Source of the DNA: an uncultured Clostridia bacterium
Lineage (GTDB): Bacteria; Bacillota; Clostridia; UBA1381
Assembly (NCBI GenBank): GCA_947623955.1
Contig: CANQIP010000003.1
Span: 1 to 64,000, forward strand
Direction: 5' to 3'
Length of the DNA: 64,000 bases
Below are positions 39,359 to 48,383 of the stretch, in pieces (the first letter of the stretch is position 1; each line of letters starts with the position of its first letter). The notes under the pieces were generated by a model that saw only the letters and a program-made list of their open reading frames with translations, had not been told where the DNA came from and searched no databases. The position numbers were made by a program, and so were the translations under genes.

Positions 39359-40444
39359 ATGATTAGCAAGGCGTTTCAAGATATAGTAAGTCAGATGTCC
39401 GAGGTGTTCCCGAAGAAATTCGGTATAGCGGACTCGCACGGTCTCGTGCTTGCGTCAAACGGCTCGGAGCCGTCGGGCGACACTGTGGACGATTTGGTAA
39501 ATGTCGCGGCAAACAGCGACAAACTGCTTTTTAAGGACGGCTATACGGTGCGCGCGGTATCGAACAAGCCGTACACCGAATACATGGTATATGTCGAGGG
39601 TACGGATGAGGTATCAAAATACTGCTGCAACTCTCTCGTTGTAGCCGCCAATAACGTGCGTCATTACTATGATGAAAAATACGACAAAAACAATTTCATG
39701 CAGAACATTATATTCGATAACATTCTTCCGTTCGATTTACACCAGAAAGCGCGCGAACTTCACGTTGAAATAGACGTTCCGCGTGCGGCGTATTATATAA
39801 AGGTGCTTGACGAAGGCGAAAACGGCATTTACGATGTTCTCCGCAACATGTTCCCCGACAAGGAAAAGGATTTTGTTATCAATATCGACACGACAAATCT
39901 CGTGCTTATAAAGGAACTTCACGAAGGCGACGGCTCGGAAAAGCTGGAGGAGACGGCTCAGGCAATCGTTGATACGGTAAATGCGGAAACAATGCTCACC
40001 GTTTGCGTCGGAGTAAGCACCGTCGCGCACAATATCGACCGCATAAACGGCGCGTACAAGGAGGCGCAGATTGCGATCGAAGTCGGAAAGGTGTTCGACG
40101 ACGAAAAGTATATATTAAACTACGACAGCCTCGGCATAGGCAGACTTATATATCAGCTGCCCATTAAGCTGTGCGAGCTGTTCCTTAAAGAGGTATTCAA
40201 GAAGGGCGACATCTCAACGCTTGACGACGAGACCATTCTCACCATCAACAAATTCTTTGAGAACGACCTCAACGTCAGCGAAACGTCAAGACAGCTTTTC
40301 GTACACAGAAACACGCTCGTGTACAGACTTGAAAAAATATATAAGCTGACGGGTCTTGACCTGCGCAAATTCGACCAGGCAATAGTATTCAAGGTAGCCA
40401 TGATGGTTTACAAATATCTCGAATCAAATTCGATGAAAATATAA
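39359..40444 (+). CDS. CdaR/PucR-type transcriptional regulator (sugar diacid regulator-like)
   Basis: N-terminal diacid-recognition-like segment; C-terminal HTH LNVSETSRQLFVHRNTLVYRLEKIYKLTGLDLR. Confidence 0.85.
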   Translation: MISKAFQDIVSQMSEVFPKKFGIADSHGLVLASNGSEPSGDTVDDLVNVAANSDKLLFKDGYTVRAVSNKPYTEYMVYVEGTDEVSKYCCNSLVVAANNVRHYYDEKYDKNNFMQNIIFDNILPFDLHQKARELHVEIDVPRAAYYIKVLDEGENGIYDVLRNMFPDKEKDFVINIDTTNLVLIKELHEGDGSEKLEETAQAIVDTVNAETMLTVCVGVSTVAHNIDRINGAYKEAQIAIEVGKVFDDEKYILNYDSLGIGRLIYQLPIKLCELFLKEVFKKGDISTLDDETILTINKFFENDLNVSETSRQLFVHRNTLVYRLEKIYKLTGLDLRKFDQAIVFKVAMMVYKYLESNSMKI

Positions 40445-40459
40445 ATTAAAAATATCTTT

Positions 40460-40507
40460 GGCTGCCGCGTAAACTTTTAAGTGAATGCGCGGCAGTCGTT
40501 TTTTTAG
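40460..40507 (+). terminator. Rho-independent terminator
   Basis: GGCTGCCGCG...GCGCGGCAGTCGTTTTTTT. Confidence 0.75.
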
Positions 40508-40517
40508 GGAGAAGATT

Positions 40518-41717
40518 ATGGAGACAAAGGGAAAGACTGCGGCTGCGGTTGCCGTAACGGCAGTGGTGACGTTTGCGGTAACGGCGTTCGTGTGCGTGCG
40601 TTTCGCGTTTCCGTTTGTGATTGCGGCATACGGGGCGAACGACAAGCTGAGCCTTGTAAAATCCGTACTCGACAATAACTATCTTTACGATTACGACAAA
40701 AACGAGGCGGACGAATATTCGGCTATGGCATACGTCGCGTCGCTTGACGAACCGTACACCGCATATTATCCCGCCGATGTGTTCCGTTCATACAACGATG
40801 CGATAAACGAGGAATATACGGGTATCGGAGTTATTGTCACCGTAAACGACAACAACGAAATAGAGGTAATATCGGCGTATGAGGACGGACCGGCGTACAA
40901 GGCGGGAATACTCACGGGCGATATAATCAAAGCCGTTGACGGCGAGGAGTACGACGGCGGTATGCTCGATTACGCCGTGGAGCATATACGCGGCGGCGAA
41001 ACGGGTACGGCAGTGGAACTCAAAATCATAAGGAACGGCTCGGAGGAAATAAACATGACCGTCGAGCGCGGCGCAATATCTCAGCAATCGGTAAAATCGG
41101 AGCTTATAGAGGACGGCGTCGGCTATATAAGAATAAGCAACTTTAACATATCGTCCGACGACAGCAAAACCGATACGGCTGACGAGTTTATTCAAGCCGT
41201 CGAGGGTCTTAAAGCCGTCGGCGCGGAGCGCATTGTTCTCGACCTTCGCGGCAATCCCGGCGGCGTGCTTGACGAGGCATGTGAAATAGCGGACTACCTT
41301 TTGCCGGAGGGCATTATAACATACACCGAGGACAAACAGGGCAAACGAACCGACTACACGTCCGACGCGGAAAACGAGCCTATCCCCATGACGGTTCTGA
41401 TAAACGGCGGCAGCGCGAGCGCGTCGGAGGTGCTTACGGGCGCGCTGAAGGACTACGGCAGAGCCGAGGTAATAGGCGAAACAAGCTACGGCAAAGGAAT
41501 CGTCCAGAACGTTTACGGTTTCACGGACGGTTCGGGCATATCCGTCACATCGGCGAAATACTATACTCCGAACGGCGTGTGCATACACGAAAAGGGTATA
41601 GAGCCGGATATAACGGTCGGGCTGCCGGACGAGTATGAGAACGAGTACGTGCCGAACATTGACAGAAGTGAGGATGCGCAGCTTATAAAAGCGGTGGAAA
41701 GGGTAAAGGAACGATAG
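40518..41717 (+). CDS. S41 family C-terminal processing peptidase (CtpA-like)
   Basis: PDZ GILTGDIIKAVDGEEY; LDLRGNPGGVLDEACEIADY; NGGSASASEVLTGALKDYGRAEVIGETSYGKGIVQ. Confidence 0.93.
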   Translation: METKGKTAAAVAVTAVVTFAVTAFVCVRFAFPFVIAAYGANDKLSLVKSVLDNNYLYDYDKNEADEYSAMAYVASLDEPYTAYYPADVFRSYNDAINEEYTGIGVIVTVNDNNEIEVISAYEDGPAYKAGILTGDIIKAVDGEEYDGGMLDYAVEHIRGGETGTAVELKIIRNGSEEINMTVERGAISQQSVKSELIEDGVGYIRISNFNISSDDSKTDTADEFIQAVEGLKAVGAERIVLDLRGNPGGVLDEACEIADYLLPEGIITYTEDKQGKRTDYTSDAENEPIPMTVLINGGSASASEVLTGALKDYGRAEVIGETSYGKGIVQNVYGFTDGSGISVTSAKYYTPNGVCIHEKGIEPDITVGLPDEYENEYVPNIDRSEDAQLIKAVERVKER

Positions 41718-41736
41718 ATAATTTTCCGGAGGGGTA

Positions 41737-43671
41737 TTGATGATAAAGCTGAAAAAATGGCAGTATGTGCTTGCGGGTACAGTCGCGGCTCTTGCATTGT
41801 GGACGTTTGTCGGAGTCGGAACAAGCCTTTTTACGACGGACGGAGTGTTTGAGTACTTCGCGTATATTTCATCGTATATTTTGGTGTTATGCTTTTGGGG
41901 ACTTGCGGTATTGGACTTTAACATATCGGAGAAACTGAAAAGAAATGTGGGTATTGCGCTGTTTGCGCTGACCCCCTTTTTCTGCATGCAAATATCAATG
42001 ACGCTCGCCGGTAAGCCGGAATATTCGTTTCTCATATTTTTTATAAATATGATGTTTTATGCGTCGTTTGCGGCGATTGTGCTTGCCGCGACGAGAAGCT
42101 TCCGCGCAAGCGCGATAGCGGCTGTCGGCGCGTCGTACTTGTTTAATCTCGCGTGCTTTGTGATAAACATACTGCGCGGCACTCCGCTTATACCGGGCGA
42201 CATACTCGCCATAGGCACGGCGGCGCAGGTGGCGCAGCACTACACGTTTGAAATGCGCTATCCGATAATCGCCGCCACAGTCACGACTGCGACAGTTATC
42301 GCGCTTTTGGTGAAATTCCCGTATAAACCCAAATTCAGATTGAAAAACGTCATTCTGCCCGCAAGCGGCGTACTGTTCGCGGCAATATTTATTGCAGCCA
42401 TATCGTTTCAGGATTACTCGGAGATAGATATGGACTTTTTCGACCAGTACCACGCGAACAACACCCACGGCACGGCGTACAGTTTCTACATAAACGCGCG
42501 GCGCATGACTCTCGAAAGACCTGACGGCTACGACAGCGAGAAGGCGGAGACGCTGCTTGCGGAGGACGGCGCGCCGTTCCCTGCCGATGCGGACAAGCCC
42601 AATATAATCGTCATAATGAACGAGAGTTTTGCCGATTTAAAGTCGGTCGGCGATTTCAAAACGAGCGAGGACTATATGCCGTTCACGCGTGAACTTACCA
42701 ACAACGCGATAAAGGGTGAACTTCTGGTGTCACCGTTCGGCGGGTACACCTGCAATACGGAGTTTGAATTTCTGACGGGTCTTTCCATGGGACTGCTCCC
42801 GTCCGGTGCAACGCCGTATCTGCAGTATATATCGAAACCGTTCCCGAGTGCGCTGCCGGAGTATCTTTCGGAAAACGGATACAAGTCGGTCGCGCTGCAC
42901 CCGTACTACGCACGCTGCTGGAACAGGAAAACGGTGTACCGCAATCTGGGGTTTGATGAATTTGTAAGCATGGACAACATGAGCGAGCTTGTGCCGGAGG
43001 ACGAATGGGAGTATGTGCGCTATTATTTGAGCGACCGCACCTCGTACCGCACAATAGAGAAGTGCCTTGAAAACAAGGAAAAGGACAAGCCGCTGTTCCT
43101 CTTTAACGTTACAATGCAGAACCACGGCGGCTACACGTACGACGGCGCGGAATTTCCGACCGTTACCATAACGGATATGCAGGGCAGTTACGCGGAAACG
43201 GAACAATATTTGTCGCTCATAAAAGAAAGCGACAGCGCGTTTGAAGAGTTTATAATGAATATGAAAAACTACGGCGAGAAAACAATAGTCGTAATGTTCG
43301 GCGATCATCAGCCCGCGGTTGAACAGGCGTTTTTTGAGGAACTTTACGGCAGACCGCTGCTCGACATTTCGGCTGAGGAACTGCAAAGACGCTATACTGT
43401 GCCGTTCGTGATATGGGCGAATTACGATGTAAAGGAACAGACAGGGATAAAAACAAGCCCGAATTATCTCTCAGACCTTGTGCTGGACACGGCGGGTCTG
43501 CCGAAAAGCGCGACCGGTAATTTCACCTCGCGGCTCAGCAAGGAGATACCGCAGATTAACGTAATGGGTCATTATGACGCGGGCGGAGTATGGCATGAAA
43601 ACGACGTAAACGAGTCCGACAGCCTGCGCGATTATAACTATATCGAATACTATCAGCTTACGAACAAATAA
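41737..43671 (+). CDS. LTA synthase family sulfatase-fold membrane protein
   Basis: N-terminal TMs; PNIIVIMNESFADLKSVG, GGYTCNTEFEFLTGLS, NVTMQNHGGYTY, VVMFGDHQPAVEQ. Confidence 0.9.
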   Translation: MMIKLKKWQYVLAGTVAALALWTFVGVGTSLFTTDGVFEYFAYISSYILVLCFWGLAVLDFNISEKLKRNVGIALFALTPFFCMQISMTLAGKPEYSFLIFFINMMFYASFAAIVLAATRSFRASAIAAVGASYLFNLACFVINILRGTPLIPGDILAIGTAAQVAQHYTFEMRYPIIAATVTTATVIALLVKFPYKPKFRLKNVILPASGVLFAAIFIAAISFQDYSEIDMDFFDQYHANNTHGTAYSFYINARRMTLERPDGYDSEKAETLLAEDGAPFPADADKPNIIVIMNESFADLKSVGDFKTSEDYMPFTRELTNNAIKGELLVSPFGGYTCNTEFEFLTGLSMGLLPSGATPYLQYISKPFPSALPEYLSENGYKSVALHPYYARCWNRKTVYRNLGFDEFVSMDNMSELVPEDEWEYVRYYLSDRTSYRTIEKCLENKEKDKPLFLFNVTMQNHGGYTYDGAEFPTVTITDMQGSYAETEQYLSLIKESDSAFEEFIMNMKNYGEKTIVVMFGDHQPAVEQAFFEELYGRPLLDISAEELQRRYTVPFVIWANYDVKEQTGIKTSPNYLSDLVLDTAGLPKSATGNFTSRLSKEIPQINVMGHYDAGGVWHENDVNESDSLRDYNYIEYYQLTNK

Positions 43672-43681
43672 GGGGCGGACT

Positions 43682-44890
43682 ATGAGTATTTACAATATAG
43701 CCGACTACGGCGCACGACCTGACGGCAAAACGGTATGCACCCGCGCCGTACAACGCGCCATAGACCTTTGCGGCAAGGGTGATACCGTATACGTGCCCGA
43801 GGGTACGTTTGTAACGGGCGCGCTGTACCTTAAAAGCGACATGACGCTGTACCTCGAAAAAAATTCAAAGCTGTTGGGCAGCGGCGACCTTAACGATTTC
43901 CCAATCATAGGCTGTCCGTTCGAGGGATACGAGCAGCTTTGCTACGCGTCGCTTATAAACACCGACGGAGCACCGTGCCGCAATATAACGATAGATGGCG
44001 AGGGTACGCTCGACGCGAACGGCGTTGAACTGTTTCACAGGGAAATGAGCGAGGGTAAGGGAAAACGCGGCAGGATAGTCTGCATAAGGAACTGTGAAAA
44101 TCTGACAATTCGCGGCGTGACGCTGCGCCAATCTCCCGCGTGGGGACTGCACCTCGTCTACTGCAAAAACGTGCTTATAGAAAATATCGGCGTTCATACA
44201 AAATACGACGAGAACGGCGAAAAATACAAGGACGTGTACAACTGTGACGGCATAGACATTGACTCGTGCGGCGGCGTTGTGATAGGCAATTCGCTCATAT
44301 CGAGTCAGGACGACTGCATAGCGGTAAAGTCGGGCAGGGACGCAGTCGGACGCAGAGTAAATATACCGTCCGAGAACATAACGATTGAAAACTGCGAATT
44401 TAAAAGCGGTTTTGGCGTCGCGATGGGCAGCGAGATGTCGGGCGGCGTAAAGGACGTGTACGTGCGTGACTGCCGCTTTACCGACACGCACTCAATAGCG
44501 AGCGTTAAGACCGTGCGCGGACGCGGCGCGTACATAAGGAATGTGCATTACGAAAACTGTACGCTCGACAACAACAATACGGAGATAACCGACAGTAAAT
44601 GGTTCCGCGGCGCGCTCTACATAGACGCGTTTTACGGCGAGGACGTATTTGACGCGGACGCTCCCGCGCCTGTCGATGAGACAACGCCCACCATTGAGGA
44701 CATATATTTTAAAAACATCAGCCTCAAAACGGCTGCGGGAAACGCGATATACATCTGCGGACTGCCGGAAAGACATCTTCGCAATATACATTTGGAGAAT
44801 ATCACGGCGCACGGCAGGTACGGCATGAAAACGAAAAACGCCGACAACCTCACCGCCGTAAACGTCCGCGTAACGAGCGACGGGGACTAA
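43682..44890 (+). CDS. GH28 family polygalacturonase-like glycosidase (no signal peptide)
   Basis: YGARPDGKTVCTRAVQRAIDLC; NCDGIDIDSC, SSQDDCIAVKSG, GVAMGSEMSGGVKDV. Confidence 0.92.
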   Translation: MSIYNIADYGARPDGKTVCTRAVQRAIDLCGKGDTVYVPEGTFVTGALYLKSDMTLYLEKNSKLLGSGDLNDFPIIGCPFEGYEQLCYASLINTDGAPCRNITIDGEGTLDANGVELFHREMSEGKGKRGRIVCIRNCENLTIRGVTLRQSPAWGLHLVYCKNVLIENIGVHTKYDENGEKYKDVYNCDGIDIDSCGGVVIGNSLISSQDDCIAVKSGRDAVGRRVNIPSENITIENCEFKSGFGVAMGSEMSGGVKDVYVRDCRFTDTHSIASVKTVRGRGAYIRNVHYENCTLDNNNTEITDSKWFRGALYIDAFYGEDVFDADAPAPVDETTPTIEDIYFKNISLKTAAGNAIYICGLPERHLRNIHLENITAHGRYGMKTKNADNLTAVNVRVTSDGD

Positions 44891-45741
44891 ACGCCGCACC
44901 GTTCAAAGAAGTCGGCTGACGTAAGCCCCGACGGACGGTTAAACCGTTTAAGCATAAAAAGCGAGTCGGGATTGTTTGTGATAACGTTTATACCCTCGGT
45001 GCATGAAAGGCTCATTTTAAAGCCCATATCCCGCAGCCATTCGGTCGTACCCTCGCTGTACGCGCCGAAGGGATACGTGTAAATAATCGGCGCGAAACCG
45101 GTCTTTGACAGAAATCGGTTTTGCGCTTTTTCCGTATCGGCGCAGAAAACGCGCTTGTAATCCGCTTTGCTTTCACCCTTCTTTCTCTGCGCGCCGTTTC
45201 TGCCCTTATCGACGGAGTGAAAGTCATACGAGTGATTGCCCACCTCGACGCGGTTCGACAAATACATATCGTACACCTCGCTCCACCGCATATAGCCGTA
45301 GGTCGTGTTTTTAATATTGCTCTCGCTGAACTCGTCCGTATAACTCCCCACAACGGACGACACGGCTTTCGCGCCCGTTTCTTCGAGTATGGGCATGACG
45401 TGGCTGTAGAAGTTGTAATGACCGTCGTCGAACGTCAGCATGACCGGCTTAACGGGCAGGGGAGTACCGCGCTCGGAGTAGTCGATAACCTCCTGCGCGC
45501 TTACAAAAGAATATCCCTCGTTTTTCAGATACATAATATCATCCCGCACGGTGTCGGGAGTTACGACGTATTTGCCCGACTTTGAAGAATCGGCGATCAC
45601 GCTGTGATACATAACTATCAAAAGCTCTTTGCCGCCGCCCGATGTTACGGTATAGCCGCCGCGCCGCATGAAAAAGACTGCCGCGCAGCATATAACGGCT
45701 GCCATTGCGGCAAAAGCAAGGATAAAGCGTATTTTTTTCAT
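44887..45741 (-). CDS. Polysaccharide deacetylase (NodB homology)
   Basis: Membrane anchor; LLIVMYHSVI; VKPVMLTFDDGHYNFYSHVMPILEETGAK; GNHSYDFHS; YTYPFGAYSE. Confidence 0.9.
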   Translation of the reverse strand: MKKIRFILAFAAMAAVICCAAVFFMRRGGYTVTSGGGKELLIVMYHSVIADSSKSGKYVVTPDTVRDDIMYLKNEGYSFVSAQEVIDYSERGTPLPVKPVMLTFDDGHYNFYSHVMPILEETGAKAVSSVVGSYTDEFSESNIKNTTYGYMRWSEVYDMYLSNRVEVGNHSYDFHSVDKGRNGAQRKKGESKADYKRVFCADTEKAQNRFLSKTGFAPIIYTYPFGAYSEGTTEWLRDMGFKMSLSCTEGINVITNNPDSLFMLKRFNRPSGLTSADFFERCGV

Positions 45742-45751
45742 AAAAATAACA

Positions 45752-45776
45752 CCCCCTGTTATAGTATGACAGGGGG
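45752..45776 (-). promoter_or_regulatory. Hairpin overlapping the Shine-Dalgarno of the polysaccharide deacetylase gene (possible terminator / SD sequestrator)
   Basis: On - strand CCCCCTGT-CATACTATA-ACAGGGGG-TGTTATTTTT-ATG. Confidence 0.7.
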
Positions 45777-45795
45777 CGTACTGTTATGCCGTAAA

Positions 45796-46659
45796 TCAAG
45801 CCTTGCCTACGGAGCCGAACAGCTCCATCTTTTCCTTTACGATTACCTTTATAGCCTCCGTGCCGGGAGCCAAAAGCTTTCTCGGGTCAAAGCCCTTACC
45901 TTCAAGGTCTTTGCCCGCCTCGATGTACTTTCTCGTTGCCTCTTGGAAATAGAGTTGGCACTCGGTATTAACGTTGATTTTCGCAACGCCGAGCGAGATT
46001 GCCTTCTTGATCATATCGGCGGGTATACCCGTGCCGCCGTGAAGGACGAGAGGAAGGTCGCCGATAAGCTCCTTCGTCTTTGCGAGCGCGTCAAAGTCAA
46101 GACCTTTCCAGTTTGCGGGGTACTTGCCGTGAATGTTTCCGATACCCGCAGCAAGGAAGTCAACGCCGAGATCCGCGATTTTCTTGCACTCGTTCGGGTC
46201 GGCAATTTCACCCATGCCGACAACGCCGTCCTCTTCGCCGCCTATCGAGCCCACTTCAGCCTCGATTGACATACCCATGGCGTGGCTTACCTTTACAAGT
46301 TCCTTTGTCTTTTCGATATTTTCCTCGATGGGGAAGTGCGAGCCGTCGAACATTATGGACGAGAACCCTGCCTTTATGCACTTGTAGCAGCCCTCATAAG
46401 TACCGTGGTCAAGGTGCAGCGCGACGGGAACGGTTATGTTCATTTCCTCGATCATAGCCTTAACCATTGCCGCGACAGTCTTAAAGCCCGTCATATATTT
46501 TCCCGCGCCCTCGCTTACGCCGAGAATAACGGGCGACTTGTTCTCCTCCGCCGTGGCGAGAATTGCCTTTGTCCATTCAAGATTGTTGATGTTAAACTGA
46601 CCGACCGCGTACTTGCCCGCTACGGCTTTGTTCAACATTTCTGTAGCTGAAACTAACAT
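45796..46659 (-). CDS. fba: Class II fructose-1,6-bisphosphate aldolase
   Basis: VSATEMLNKAVAGKYAVGQFNINNLEW; VALHLDHGTYEGCYKCIKAGFSSIMFDGSH; GGTGIPADMIKKAISLGVAKINVNTE. Confidence 0.95.
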   Translation of the reverse strand: MLVSATEMLNKAVAGKYAVGQFNINNLEWTKAILATAEENKSPVILGVSEGAGKYMTGFKTVAAMVKAMIEEMNITVPVALHLDHGTYEGCYKCIKAGFSSIMFDGSHFPIEENIEKTKELVKVSHAMGMSIEAEVGSIGGEEDGVVGMGEIADPNECKKIADLGVDFLAAGIGNIHGKYPANWKGLDFDALAKTKELIGDLPLVLHGGTGIPADMIKKAISLGVAKINVNTECQLYFQEATRKYIEAGKDLEGKGFDPRKLLAPGTEAIKVIVKEKMELFGSVGKA

Positions 46660-46715
46660 TTCAACATGCCTCCTTAATAAATTTTGATAAAATATATGTT
46701 AATTTAAATATATTT

Positions 46716-47324
46716 TCAGTTCCCTATAATAATCCGTTCCGTGTTTAACACACGCGTAAGGTTGTCCTCGGTGGCTGCTATTGTTTTCGACCTTCCGCAC
46801 CGCGGACAGGAAATAACAATGTTACCCTCTTTCACGTTTACCAAAACCTTTTCGCATCCGCATACACATTCTATACGGTGCGCGTCGGAAAGCCTGTTCA
46901 GGCGTTCTATTATCGAAAAAAGAATGTTAAAGACCATGTCGTCCTCGTTATCATACTCGTCAATTATGTCCGAGTAAATATCGGTGCTGTCCTCAAGAGT
47001 TTTTTCAACCTCTTTTTTCTCGCCCGCGAAAAATATATCCATGCCGGCGGCAGGGCATTTATATGATATAAGCTTTTTCTTCCAGAACCCGCTTTTCGAC
47101 GACGTGTAGCTGTGATTTCCCCCGCAAAGCGGACACTCGACGTTGATTTTGTAGCCCGCGCCTTTAACCGAGATTGTGACGCACTTCTCGCGGCAGCCGT
47201 GGGTGGGACATACAAACGTCGCTTTGCCCGCGCCCGAAAAATCGAATATCGTTACATATTTTGATGATATGTTTGAGCAGACTGGGCATATATAAGCCAC
47301 CGTCCGTTTCATTTCAACAACCAT
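46716..47324 (-). CDS. Hypothetical zinc-ribbon-rich protein
   Basis: 202 aa with several Cys-pair motifs (CPVC, CPTHGC, CPLCGG, CVCGC, CPRCGR). Confidence 0.65.
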   Translation of the reverse strand: MVVEMKRTVAYICPVCSNISSKYVTIFDFSGAGKATFVCPTHGCREKCVTISVKGAGYKINVECPLCGGNHSYTSSKSGFWKKKLISYKCPAAGMDIFFAGEKKEVEKTLEDSTDIYSDIIDEYDNEDDMVFNILFSIIERLNRLSDAHRIECVCGCEKVLVNVKEGNIVISCPRCGRSKTIAATEDNLTRVLNTERIIIGN

Positions 47325-47334
47325 TTATACAACC

Positions 47335-48207
47335 TCACTGTAATCCTATTTTTTCCTCGCGCGCGTAGAAAAACAAATACTGTTGCGCGAACCCGCCGAG
47401 AGAGCCGAATTTCTTTTCCGCAAACTCGGAAACCGCGCCGATACTCGTTTCGCCCTCGAAGTAGCAATACTCCATGATACGCTTTATCCACACGTCCACG
47501 GGGAACGCCTCGGTGTGCGAAAGCCCGAAAAGCAGTATGCAGTTCGCGACCTTGTTACCCACGCCGTTTATACGCATAAGCTCTCTTTTCGCGCCCTCCG
47601 CGTCAAGCGAGCGTATGTACTTTTCGTCAATATCGCCCGAAGCGAACCGTCTTGCCGCGTCGATAATATACTTGTCGCGGAACCCCGCGCGTATCGGGGC
47701 TAAATCCTCAGTTTTAAGGCGCGAAAGCGTCTCAAAGTCGGGGAAGGAGTAATATATTTCGCCCCCGTACTCGATTTCACTGCCGTAAAGCGCGCACAGC
47801 CGTTCGATTATGCCCTTTATGCGCGGTATGTTGTTGCTCGCCGATATAATAAACGACACGACCGTTTCCCACAAATCCTGGTTGAGTATGCGTATACCTC
47901 CGCCGTACTCAACGGCTTTGCGCATAACGTCGTCCGCGGCAAGAGCCTTTTTTATTCCGCCGTAATCCCTGTCAAGGTCGAAATACCCGCGCCAGACGTT
48001 TTGAAAATCCTTTTCGCTCGTATCAAAGAGCGTGACGGTATCGCCGCTTTGACGGATTTTAAGCGCCCTGCCGAGCGCGACGCCCGTGTACGAGCCGTCC
48101 GCGTCCGCGTTCCAGCGAAAGCACTGACCGCAGTCGAATATATGCTTTAAATCAAAATCCTTAAGCCCCGTTACAACGAGGTCTTTTCCCATCGTTTGCG
48201 TATTCAT
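47335..48207 (-). CDS. 8-oxoguanine DNA glycosylase-like (HhH-GPD superfamily)
   Basis: FDCGQCFRWN; ILNQDLWETVVSFIISASNNIPRIKGIIERLC; LMRINGVGNKVANCILLFGLSHTEAFPVDVWIKRIM. Start corrected to 48207. Confidence 0.9.
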   Translation of the reverse strand: MNTQTMGKDLVVTGLKDFDLKHIFDCGQCFRWNADADGSYTGVALGRALKIRQSGDTVTLFDTSEKDFQNVWRGYFDLDRDYGGIKKALAADDVMRKAVEYGGGIRILNQDLWETVVSFIISASNNIPRIKGIIERLCALYGSEIEYGGEIYYSFPDFETLSRLKTEDLAPIRAGFRDKYIIDAARRFASGDIDEKYIRSLDAEGAKRELMRINGVGNKVANCILLFGLSHTEAFPVDVWIKRIMEYCYFEGETSIGAVSEFAEKKFGSLGGFAQQYLFFYAREEKIGLQ

Positions 48208-48383
48208 AGATACAGTATACCACATTTGGTATATTTTATCAATAATATAAAGATAGAAATTTAACAAAAGCTTTTGTACATTTTGATAAGCCTAATTGCG
48301 CCGCACCACTTGACACGATAGGATAAAAATAGTAAAATAATTACGTATGTTCTTATATAACGAAAGGAGAAACCGACAAAATT

